From the NCBI GenBank assembly GCA_007129695.1, contig SKVA01000068.1, positions 1 through 17,270 on the forward strand: a DNA stretch of 17,270 bases. Direction: 5' to 3'. The stretch's first letter is position 1, and every line of letters begins with the position of its first letter. Of the stretch, positions 1-6,797 are shown one piece after another. The notes under the pieces are model-generated. The model saw only the letters and a program-made list of their open reading frames with translations, was not told the DNA's origin and ran no database searches. The stretch is from Spirochaetaceae bacterium (GTDB lineage Bacteria > Spirochaetota > Spirochaetia > DSM-27196 > SLST01). The translations under genes and the position numbers were made by a program.

Positions 1-127
1 AGACCGGCTCGTCGGTCGACGCGTCGGCCGACGGCAGATCCACCGCGCCGGCAATCCGTTCGAGCATGTCGCGACGCTCGGTCGTAGAGAGACTGGAGAC
101 CAGCTTGTCGAACACACTCGTCGACAT
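1..127 (-). CDS. Partial CDS, N-terminus of a possible spirochaetal DUF5312-like protein
   Basis: The first 42 codons are visible and the rest lies beyond the left edge. The N-terminus reads MSTSVFDKLVSSLSTTERRD, followed by an amphipathic stretch (MLERIAGAVD) and an acidic, Ser/Ala-rich segment. This resembles from memory the start of a spirochaete-restricted family of unknown function (DUF5312); I cannot confirm that without a search. There is no signal peptide in the visible part. I chose the ATG at 127 because a good promoter lies upstream on the minus strand with its predicted transcription start at or within a base of that ATG, and no Shine-Dalgarno sequence precedes it. The same frame stays open upstream of 127, so a longer protein is formally possible but would read through the promoter. 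The gene diverges from leuA-cimA. No function is claimed. Confidence 0.55.
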   Translation of the reverse strand, partial: MSTSVFDKLVSSLSTTERRDMLERIAGAVDLPSADASTDEPV

Positions 128-133
128 GACCGT

Positions 134-162
134 ATCGTAGCCGCCGGTGGCACCTCGGTCAA
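134..162 (-). promoter_or_regulatory. Sigma70-type promoter for the leftward partial gene (leaderless geometry)
   Basis: Read on the minus strand, a -35 box TTGACC (157-162) and a -10 box TACGAT (134-139) are separated by 17 bases. Only six bases (128-133) lie between the -10 box and the ATG at 127, so the predicted transcription start coincides with the start codon. The absence of a Shine-Dalgarno sequence fits a leaderless mRNA. This is pattern-based; no start-site data are available. Confidence 0.55.
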
Positions 163-195
163 TCGCGGCTGCGAAACCGAATCGGTCGACGATAC

Positions 196-223
196 TTGAC
201 AATTCCGGAAAACCGCGTACTAT
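196..223 (+). promoter_or_regulatory. Sigma70-type promoter of the leuA-cimA operon
   Basis: A perfect -35 box TTGACA (196-201) is followed after 16 bases by TACTAT (218-223). An overlapping alternative -10, TATTAC (221-226), would give a 19-base spacer. Transcription would begin near 230-233, directly at the leader peptide start codon (GTG 231 or ATG 234). The -35 boxes of this promoter and of the divergent leftward promoter are about 33 bases apart, so one regulator could act on both. No clear operator was seen. Confidence 0.65.
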
Positions 224-233
224 TACTGGCGTG

Positions 234-323
234 ATGAGCAATATCGTGCTCGCATCGCTACCCGGTCTCGCGCTTCCCATTAGCATCCTACTTGGCCCCG
301 ATATAGGCCCGCAGGGAGCATGA
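234..323 (+). CDS. Leu/Ile-rich leader peptide of the leuA-cimA attenuator
   Basis: This short ORF encodes 29 residues, MSNIVLASLPGLALPISILL followed by GPDIGPQGA, and stops at TGA 321-323. It contains six Leu, four Ile and one Val codons. The Leu codons are CTC, CTA, CTC, CTT, CTA and CTT, with no CTG, although the surrounding genes mostly use CTG and CTC. One Ile codon is ATA, which is also uncommon here. Slow-codon enrichment of this kind is known from branched-chain amino acid leader peptides such as enterobacterial leuL and ilv leaders. No Shine-Dalgarno sequence precedes it. The promoter would start the RNA at or within a few bases of the start codon, so translation is probably leaderless. 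GTG at 231 is an in-frame alternative start. The peptide itself is expected to have no function; its translation would sense charged tRNA-Leu and tRNA-Ile. Confidence 0.72.
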   Translation: MSNIVLASLPGLALPISILLGPDIGPQGA

Positions 324-357
324 GCCGGTGGTTTGAACCCACAAGGCCGCCTTCCTG
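312..357 (+). promoter_or_regulatory. Candidate antiterminator of the leuA attenuator
   Basis: CAGGGAG (312-318) can pair with CTTCCTG (351-357) over seven base pairs including one G-U. Inside this, GTGG (328-331) can pair with CCGC (347-350). Together these sequester part of the 5' arm of the downstream terminator. A ribosome reaching the leader stop codon (321-323) would mask 312-318 and favour the terminator. A ribosome stalled at the CTA-CTT pair (288-293) would leave it free. The pairings are seen in the sequence; the mechanism is inferred. Confidence 0.45.
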
Positions 358-378
358 ACGGGAGGCGGCCTTTTTTTT
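343..378 (+). terminator. Rho-independent terminator (attenuator) before leuA
   Basis: A 13-bp stem is formed by AAGGCCGCCTTCC (343-355) and GGGAGGCGGCCTT (360-372), with one T-G pair near the TGAC loop. It runs into eight T residues (371-378). It ends four bases before the leuA Shine-Dalgarno sequence and 16 bases before the start codon. Only regulated readthrough would allow expression of leuA-cimA from the promoter at 196-223. Confidence 0.85.
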
Positions 379-381
379 GTC

Positions 382-390
382 AGGAGGAGG
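382..390 (+). promoter_or_regulatory. Strong ribosome binding site of leuA
   Basis: AGGAGGAGG lies 4-7 bases upstream of the ATG at 395. It decides the start: an in-frame TTG at 377 would overlap the T-run of the terminator and this site, so it is not a credible start codon. Confidence 0.8.
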
Positions 391-394
391 ACAG

Positions 395-1933
395 ATGAGC
401 AGGATCGAGATATTCGACACAACGCTTCGCGACGGCGAACAGTCGCCTGGAGCGTCGATGACGGTCGAGCAGAAGTACGAGATCGCGCTTCAGCTTGAAA
501 AGCTCGGCGTCGACGTCATCGAGGCGGGATTCCCGGTATCCTCGCCGGCCCAGTTCGAAGGATGCGCGATGATCTCCGAGCGGGTTCGCGGGCTGAAGGT
601 TGCAGCGCTCGCACGCGCGGTGCCCAAGGACATCGACCAGGCGGCCGATGCGATCGCGAAGGCCGCGCACCCGCGGCTCCACACGTTCATCGCATCAAGC
701 CCGATCCACATGGAACACAAGCTGAAGAAGAACCCCGATCAGGTGTTCGAGATGGCCGTAGCGGCGGTCAAGCACGCGCGCAACCGCGTCGCAGAGGTCG
801 AGTTCAGCCCGGAGGACGCGACACGCTCGGATGTCGACTTCCTGTGCAGGCTGGTGGAGGGAACGATCGACGCGGGAGCAACCGTTATCAATATCCCCGA
901 CACCGTGGGGTACGCAACACCCGAAGAGATGCACCGCTTCATCGCCACGTTGCGCGAGCGCGTACCGAACATCGACAAGGCTATCCTGAGCGTTCACTGT
1001 CACAACGACCTGGGGCTCGCGGTCGCGAATACGATCGCCGCGATCGAGGCGGGCGCACGGCAGGCCGAGGTTACCGTCAATGGAATCGGCGAGCGCGCCG
1101 GCAACGCAAGCCTTGAAGAACTGGTGATGGCACTCACGGTCAGGCACGATGCGCTGCCGTACACGACGAACGTCGTAACGCAGCACATCTATCACACGTC
1201 CCGGATGCTGTCGGCAATGATCGGGTTTCCGATCGCCCGCAACAAGGCGATCGTCGGCGAGAACGCATTCGCGCACGAGGCCGGCATCCACCAGGACGGA
1301 ATGCTCAAGCACCGCCAGACCTACGAGATCATGACCCCGGCGACGGTCGGCCGCGACGACAGCAAGATCGTCCTCGGTCGCCACAGCGGGCTGCACGGGT
1401 ACCGCAAGCGGCTCGAGGACCTCGGCATCACGCTGAACAAGGAAGAGCTGACACAGACCTACGAACGATTCCTCACCGTCGCCGATCGCAAGAAGGAAGT
1501 GTTCGACGAAGACATTTTCGCGATCATCAGCGACGAGCTCGGTCACCAGGTCGGCGGGGTGACGCTCGAGTACTTCAACATCATCTCGGGCAACACCGCG
1601 GTACCGACCGCGACGATCCGTCTGTCTGAGGGCGACGTGACATTCGAAGAAGCATCCACGGGCGACGGACCGGTCGATGCGATCTTCCGCGCGATCGACC
1701 GCGCTCTTGGCATCGAGACCACGCTCGAGGAGTACACAGTTCAGGCGGTTACCCCGGGCAAACAGGCCCTCGGCGAAGTGTCGGTTTTCCTGCGGATCGA
1801 CGGGAAGCCGTACAAGGGAACCGGTTCATCGACCGACATCCTCGAAGCGAGCGCGCGCGCGTACGTCAGCGCGGTCAGCCGCTACCGCGCTGTCGTCAAC
1901 CCGCCGGCGAGCCCGACGAAGCGGGAGGCGTAG
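395..1933 (+). CDS. leuA: 2-isopropylmalate synthase
   Basis: LeuA condenses acetyl-CoA with 2-oxoisovalerate to give 2-isopropylmalate, the committed step of leucine synthesis, in the cytoplasm. The 512-residue product has the usual length of the long bacterial form. The HMGL-like TIM barrel spans about residues 4-275. It shows the DTTLRDGEQSPG signature (8-19, with R12 and metal ligand D13) and the HCHNDLG metal site (H201, H203). NGIGERAGNA follows at 229-238. The linker motif AFAHEAGIHQDG sits at 291-302. The C-terminal LeuA allosteric dimer domain covers about 390-500 and normally binds leucine for feedback inhibition. The start is fixed by the strong ribosome binding site. The stop codon overlaps the cimA start by one base, so the two are translationally coupled. 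Transcription is probably controlled by the upstream Leu/Ile attenuator. All key residues are present. Confidence 0.96.
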   Translation: MSRIEIFDTTLRDGEQSPGASMTVEQKYEIALQLEKLGVDVIEAGFPVSSPAQFEGCAMISERVRGLKVAALARAVPKDIDQAADAIAKAAHPRLHTFIASSPIHMEHKLKKNPDQVFEMAVAAVKHARNRVAEVEFSPEDATRSDVDFLCRLVEGTIDAGATVINIPDTVGYATPEEMHRFIATLRERVPNIDKAILSVHCHNDLGLAVANTIAAIEAGARQAEVTVNGIGERAGNASLEELVMALTVRHDALPYTTNVVTQHIYHTSRMLSAMIGFPIARNKAIVGENAFAHEAGIHQDGMLKHRQTYEIMTPATVGRDDSKIVLGRHSGLHGYRKRLEDLGITLNKEELTQTYERFLTVADRKKEVFDEDIFAIISDELGHQVGGVTLEYFNIISGNTAVPTATIRLSEGDVTFEEASTGDGPVDAIFRAIDRALGIETTLEEYTVQAVTPGKQALGEVSVFLRIDGKPYKGTGSSTDILEASARAYVSAVSRYRAVVNPPASPTKREA

Positions 1934-3525
1934 TGAGACCGCTCAAGGTATTCGACACGACGCTCCGTGACGGGATGCAGGGGACCGAAGTCAGCTTCAC
2001 GCTCGATGACAAGCTACAGATCGCGCATGAGCTGGATGAAATGCGGATCGACTACATCGAAGGCGGGTTCCCGCTGTCGAACAAGAAGGAAGAGGAGTTC
2101 TTCCGACAGGCCGCATCGATGAACTTTTCGCACGCGACGATCTGCTCGTTCGGTTCCACGCGCAGGGCCGGCGGTTCGGCCGCTTCGGACCCCCACATCC
2201 GTGCGCTGCTCGACGCGCAGACCCCCGCGGTCGTCATCGTCGGCAAGACGTGGAAAGCGCACGTCGAAAAGGTGCTCGGCACCGACATCGACGAAAACCT
2301 GCGGATGATCCACGACTCAGTCTCCACGTGCAAAAAGGAAGGACGCGAAGTCATCTTCGACCTCGAGCACTTCTTTGACGGGTATGCGGATGACCCCGAG
2401 TACGCGCTGCGAGTGCTTCAGACCGGTACCGACGCCGGGGCCGACGTGCTGGTGCTTTGCGACACAAACGGCGGAAACCTTCCGTCGATGGTATCGCGCG
2501 TCTACGCGGAACTCTCCGGCCGGAAGCTCGCGCCGCTTGGCGGGCACTTCCACAACGACTGCGGTACCGCGGTCGCGAACTCGCTCGCCGCGGTCGACGG
2601 CGGAGCGGTCCATATCCAGGGAACGGTCAACGGATGGGGCGAACGGTGCGGTAACGCGAACCTGTGCGTGTTCATACCGAACGTCGTGCTGAAACTCGGG
2701 TACGAACCGGCGTGTGCCGAGCGGCTGGTACACCTGACGTCGCTCAGTCGATTTGTCGCCGAGAAGGCGAACATCATCCCGGACAAGAGACAACCCTACG
2801 TCGGGACCGCGGCCTTCAGTCACAAAGCGGGTCAGCACGCCGACGTACTCGCGAAGGCCGACTACCTGATGGAGCACATCGATTCGGCCAGGGTTGGAAA
2901 CGAACGGCACGTGCTGCTGAGCGAGCTCGCCGGCAAGAGTACGGTCGTCGACAAGCTCGGCAAGTACGGCGATTACACGAAGTCCGACCCCATCGTAGAC
3001 GAGCTGATCACGGCGCTCAAGCAGAAGGAACGCGACGGGTACGAATACGAGGCGGCAGAGGCGAGCTTCGACCTGCTCGTCCGCCGGGCGCTCGGCATCC
3101 ACCGTCCGCTTCTGGAGCTACGCAACTACCACATGGAGAGCTACAAGGCGCACGAAACTCCGTCCAAGACGGTCGGCCGCATCTTCATGCAGGCGCACGG
3201 GCGCGATCTGATGGGCGCGGCGGTCGGAGTCGGCCCGGTTGAGACGCTCGACGCGGCGCTACGCGACGCGCTGGTACCGCTCTACGGGTTCATCAGCAAG
3301 ATCAGCCTGACCGACTACAAGGTGCGGGTACTGAACCCCGAGCGCGCGTCGGCGGCGAAGGTCCGCGTCTTCATCACATCGACCGACCACGAAGGTCGTA
3401 CCTGGGATACGGTCGGGGTCCACGAAAACATCGTCGAGGCGAGCTGGGAGGCGATCGTCGACAGCCTTGAGTACTACTTCAACGAGCACGTTGAGTTCAA
3501 CGAGCACGTTGAGTTCAACAAGTAG
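1933..3525 (+). CDS. cimA: (R)-citramalate synthase
   Basis: CimA condenses pyruvate with acetyl-CoA to (R)-citramalate, which feeds 2-oxobutyrate synthesis and so makes isoleucine without threonine deaminase. The product is 530 residues. The catalytic barrel (about 4-290) carries FDTTLRDGMQGTEVSF (7-22), LCDTNGG (175-181), the metal motif HFHND (205-209) and NGWGERCGNANL (233-244). The last motif and FGSTRR (73-78) are typical of the CimA branch rather than LeuA. The segment FSHKAGQHADV (295-305) follows, and the C-terminal LeuA-type dimer domain (about 400-515) ends in a CimA-like VGVHENIVEASWEAIVDS block. The GTG start overlaps the leuA stop (TAGTG) and is preceded by GGGAGG. The extreme C-terminus is odd: it ends in a tandem NEHVEF repeat. 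An isopropylmalate synthase paralogue is the alternative, but the motifs favour citramalate synthase. Confidence 0.9.
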   Translation: MRPLKVFDTTLRDGMQGTEVSFTLDDKLQIAHELDEMRIDYIEGGFPLSNKKEEEFFRQAASMNFSHATICSFGSTRRAGGSAASDPHIRALLDAQTPAVVIVGKTWKAHVEKVLGTDIDENLRMIHDSVSTCKKEGREVIFDLEHFFDGYADDPEYALRVLQTGTDAGADVLVLCDTNGGNLPSMVSRVYAELSGRKLAPLGGHFHNDCGTAVANSLAAVDGGAVHIQGTVNGWGERCGNANLCVFIPNVVLKLGYEPACAERLVHLTSLSRFVAEKANIIPDKRQPYVGTAAFSHKAGQHADVLAKADYLMEHIDSARVGNERHVLLSELAGKSTVVDKLGKYGDYTKSDPIVDELITALKQKERDGYEYEAAEASFDLLVRRALGIHRPLLELRNYHMESYKAHETPSKTVGRIFMQAHGRDLMGAAVGVGPVETLDAALRDALVPLYGFISKISLTDYKVRVLNPERASAAKVRVFITSTDHEGRTWDTVGVHENIVEASWEAIVDSLEYYFNEHVEFNEHVEFNK

Positions 3526-3531
3526 GTTGAG
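3481..3531 (+). repeat. 18-bp tandem repeat at the 3' end of cimA
   Basis: The unit AACGAGCACGTTGAGTTC occurs twice without mismatch (3481-3498 and 3499-3516), encoding NEHVEF twice. A degenerate third copy (3517-3531) matches 12 of the first 15 positions and contains the cimA stop codon TAG at 3523-3525. Confidence 0.85.
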
Positions 3532-3545
3532 GCGTAGCCTCAGCC
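3525..3545. terminator. Hairpin between convergent cimA and carB (weak terminator candidate)
   Basis: GGTTGAGGC (3525-3533) pairs with GCCTCAGCC (3537-3545) around a GTA loop, with one G-U pair. It covers the whole 14-base gap between the converging stop codons. There is no T-run on either side, so it may aid termination in both directions only weakly, or with Rho. Confidence 0.35.
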
Positions 3546-6500
3546 CGGGGCGCGGCCCGACGGCAGAAGCCGCGCCCGGACCTCGCGCTTGAGCAGGTAG
3601 CGCACGCCTTCGACCGCGGCGCGGGCCGCCGATGTCGTCGTCGTGTACGCGATCTTGCGCCGAACGGTCTCGATCCGCAGGTAGTCGTCGTCGCGCTGCG
3701 TGTAGCGGCCCTTCGGCGTGTTGATCACGAGCTGGATGCGGCCCGCGTTCATGTGGTCGATGATGTTCGGATGGCCCTCGTGGATCTTCAGGATCACCTC
3801 GGGAAAGAGCCCGTTGCGGAACAGGTAGTCGGCGGTACCGCGCGTTGCGACGATCTGGAACCCGAGCCCTTCGAGGTCACGGACGATCGGCAGGATCGTC
3901 TCCTTGTCAAAGTCGTTGACCGACACGAACGCGCGCCCGCTCGTCGGCAGCACCGCGCCGACGGCGCTCTGCGCCTTCGCGAACGCCTCCCCGAACGTTT
4001 CGCCGATCCCGATCGCTTCTCCGGTCGATCGCATCTCGGGCCCGAGCAGCGGATCGACGTTGCGGAAGCGGTCGAAGCTGAACATGGCTTCCTTGACCGC
4101 CCACCCGGTGATGCAGCTCCCCTGCCCGACGCCCGGCAGTCCGGTTTCGTCGTCGTTGATCAGACCCTGCTCGGCGAGCGAGCGACCGCGCCACGCCTGG
4201 ACCGCGGCGTCGACCAGATCGACACCGCTCGTCTTCGACAGGAACGGAACGGTCCGGCTCGCGCGCGGGTTGACCTCGAGCACGTAGAGCCGCCCGTCAC
4301 GAACCGCAAACTGAATGTTCAGGAACCCGACGACGCCGATGTCGCGCGCGATGCGCGCGCACGCCTCGGTCATCTCGCGCAGAATCGCAGGCTCCGACCG
4401 GAACGGGGGGAACACGCACGCGCTGTCGCCCGAATGGACGCCCGCCGCTTCGATGTGCTGCATGATTCCGGCGACGTAGACGTTATCGCCGTCGCACAAT
4501 GCGTCGAGGTCGTACTCGAACGCATCCTCAAGAAACTGGTCGACAAGCACGGGACGCTCGGGCGAAATCACGATCCCGCGAGAGAGGAACCCCTCGAGCT
4601 CGTCGGGTGAGAACGCGATCACCATGCTTCGCCCACCGAGCACGAACGAAGGTCGCAACAGGACCGGATACCCGATCTCATCGGCGTACGCGCGAACCTG
4701 ATCTTCGGTCCCGGCCATGCGGTTCGTCGGCTGCAGCAGCCCGAGTCGAGTGATCAGCGCGCTGAACTTGCCGCGATCCTCCGCGTCCTCGATGCTCGAA
4801 ACGGGCGTCCCGACGATCCGCGCGCCGGCCGCTTCGAGTTCGCGCGCCATGTTGAGCGGCGTCTGCCCGCCGAGCTGCACGACAACATCGCGGACTCTCT
4901 CCTTGCGGATCACCGACTTGACGTCTTCGGCGGTCAACGGCTCGAGGTAGAGACGGTCGGACACGTTGAAATCGGTGGACACGGTCTCCGGGTTCGAGTT
5001 CACGATGATCGTTCGAACCCCAATCCGGCGGTACGCCATCGAACTGAGCGTGCAGCACGTGTCGAACTCGAGCCCCTGCCCGATCCGGTTCGGACCGCTC
5101 GCGAGGATGATGACCGACCCGTCGTCATCACCGGTCCCCGACGGGCTGCCTTCGTCGAGCTCGCCGTACGTCGAGTAGAAGTACGGCGTATCGGCGGCGA
5201 ACTCGCCAGAACACGTATCGACGAAGTGATACCCCGCGACTATCCCTGCGTCCATGCGGGTCTGCTCGACCTCCGCGGCGGTGCGACCGGTGAGCGCCGC
5301 GATCCGTGCATCGGCGAGCCCGAACTGCTTCGCGGCGAGCATCGTCGCTGGATCTATCGAAGCGCCGGCCGGTCGCGCAGCGAGCGCGCGTTCGAACTCG
5401 GCCTGCCGTGACAACTCGTAGAGGAACCAGCGGTTGAAGCCGGTCCGCCGTTCGAGCTCTGGAATCGCAGCATCCCCGTCGCGCTTGAGGATCGTATACG
5501 CGGCGAACAGCCGCCGTGGATGCTGCGTCACCGTCATACGTTCGAGCTCGGCGGCCGACACAGTGAGCTCCTCAATCCCGTTGAACCCGATCTCCACCGC
5601 GCGAATCGCCTTGTTGAGCGCCTCACAGAAGGTGCGCCCGATCGCGAGGCTCTCCCCTACGCTCTTCATCTGCGTGCCGAGCTCGTCGTAACCGAGCGGG
5701 AACTTTTCGAGCTCGAACCGGGGCACCTTCACCGCGACGTAGTCGAGCGACGGCTCGAAGCAGCTCACGGTCTTGCACGTGATGTCGTTGATCACTTCAT
5801 CGAGCGTGAACCCGACCGCAAGACGCGCGGCACAGCGAGCGATCGGAAATCCGGTCGCCTTGCTCGCAAGCGCGGAACTGCGACTCACGCGCGGGTTCAT
5901 CTCGATGACAACCATCCGGCCGCTCGACGGATCGACGGCGAACTGCACGTTCGACCCGCCGCAGTCGACGCCGACAGCGCGCAGGATTTCGATCGCGGCG
6001 GTTCGCATCTCCTGGTACTCGCGGTCGCTCAGCGTCTGGATCGGCGCGACGGTGATCGAGTCTCCGGTATGCACGCCCATCGGATCGACGTTCTCTATGG
6101 AGCAGACGACGACTGCGTTGTCCGCGCCGTCGCGCATCACTTCGAGCTCGAACTCCTTCCAGCCGATCAGGCTTTCCTCGATCAGCGCGGTATGCACCGG
6201 ACTTTCGGCAAGCGCGCGTTCGACGAAGACCTGGACCTCTTCGGCGGTGTGCGCGATGCTCCCTCCGCGGCCGCCGAGCGTATAGCTCGGCCGGATGATC
6301 AGGGGCAGCCCGTGCCGGTCGACGAAGTCCCGCGCTTCGCGGTAGGTCGAGATCAGGTCGCTCTGTGGGCTCTCGAGCCCGATACCTTCGACGACCTTCT
6401 TGAACTCGCCGCGGTCCTCGGCCTTCTTGATCGACTCAACGCGCGCGCCAAGAACCTCGACTCCGTACCGGTCGAGTACGCCCGCCTGCGCGAGGTCCAT

Positions 6501-6797
6501 CGTCAGGTTCAGCGCGGTCTGTCCGCCCATCGTCGCGAGCAGCGCGTCGGGCCGTTCGGCCTTGAGTATCTCCTCGATGTAAGGGATCTCGAGCGGATCC
6601 ATGTAGATCGCGTCGGCGGTTCCCGGGGTTGTCATCACCGTCGCGGGGTTCGGGTTCACCAGGATCACCCGGTACCCCTCTTCCTTGAGCGCCTTGACCG
6701 CCTGATTGCCCGAATAGTCGAACTCGCACGCCTGACCAATGACGATCGGACCGCTCCCGATGATGAGAATCGATTTAATGTCGCGTCGCGCCGGCAT
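3540..6797 (-). CDS. carB: Carbamoyl-phosphate synthase large subunit
   Basis: CarB uses two ATP, bicarbonate and ammonia channelled from CarA to make carbamoyl phosphate for pyrimidine and arginine synthesis. At 1085 residues it has the normal full length. Two homologous halves are visible. The first begins with GSGPIVIGQACEFDYSGNQA (14-33) and contains the ATP-grasp motifs RPSYTLGGRGGS and EMNPRVSRSSALASKATG. The second begins with ASGPNRIGQGLEFDTC and contains LRPSFVLGGRSMVIAF and EVNPRASRTVPFLSK. The last ~140 residues form the MGS-like allosteric domain (GTADYLFRNG, NTPKGR), the site of UMP/IMP/ornithine-type control in known enzymes. The ATG directly follows the carA stop (TAGATG), with GGAGG inside the carA end as ribosome binding site. 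It converges with cimA. Confidence 0.97.
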   Translation of the reverse strand: MPARRDIKSILIIGSGPIVIGQACEFDYSGNQAVKALKEEGYRVILVNPNPATVMTTPGTADAIYMDPLEIPYIEEILKAERPDALLATMGGQTALNLTMDLAQAGVLDRYGVEVLGARVESIKKAEDRGEFKKVVEGIGLESPQSDLISTYREARDFVDRHGLPLIIRPSYTLGGRGGSIAHTAEEVQVFVERALAESPVHTALIEESLIGWKEFELEVMRDGADNAVVVCSIENVDPMGVHTGDSITVAPIQTLSDREYQEMRTAAIEILRAVGVDCGGSNVQFAVDPSSGRMVVIEMNPRVSRSSALASKATGFPIARCAARLAVGFTLDEVINDITCKTVSCFEPSLDYVAVKVPRFELEKFPLGYDELGTQMKSVGESLAIGRTFCEALNKAIRAVEIGFNGIEELTVSAAELERMTVTQHPRRLFAAYTILKRDGDAAIPELERRTGFNRWFLYELSRQAEFERALAARPAGASIDPATMLAAKQFGLADARIAALTGRTAAEVEQTRMDAGIVAGYHFVDTCSGEFAADTPYFYSTYGELDEGSPSGTGDDDGSVIILASGPNRIGQGLEFDTCCTLSSMAYRRIGVRTIIVNSNPETVSTDFNVSDRLYLEPLTAEDVKSVIRKERVRDVVVQLGGQTPLNMARELEAAGARIVGTPVSSIEDAEDRGKFSALITRLGLLQPTNRMAGTEDQVRAYADEIGYPVLLRPSFVLGGRSMVIAFSPDELEGFLSRGIVISPERPVLVDQFLEDAFEYDLDALCDGDNVYVAGIMQHIEAAGVHSGDSACVFPPFRSEPAILREMTEACARIARDIGVVGFLNIQFAVRDGRLYVLEVNPRASRTVPFLSKTSGVDLVDAAVQAWRGRSLAEQGLINDDETGLPGVGQGSCITGWAVKEAMFSFDRFRNVDPLLGPEMRSTGEAIGIGETFGEAFAKAQSAVGAVLPTSGRAFVSVNDFDKETILPIVRDLEGLGFQIVATRGTADYLFRNGLFPEVILKIHEGHPNIIDHMNAGRIQLVINTPKGRYTQRDDDYLRIETVRRKIAYTTTTSAARAAVEGVRYLLKREVRARLLPSGRAPG

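Noticed and set aside
324..378. T-box riboswitch before leuA
   Set aside because: GGTGG occurs at 327-331 near a terminator, but the T-box consensus is not complete. The leader is only about 150 bases with no specifier stem, and the leader peptide explains the layout better.
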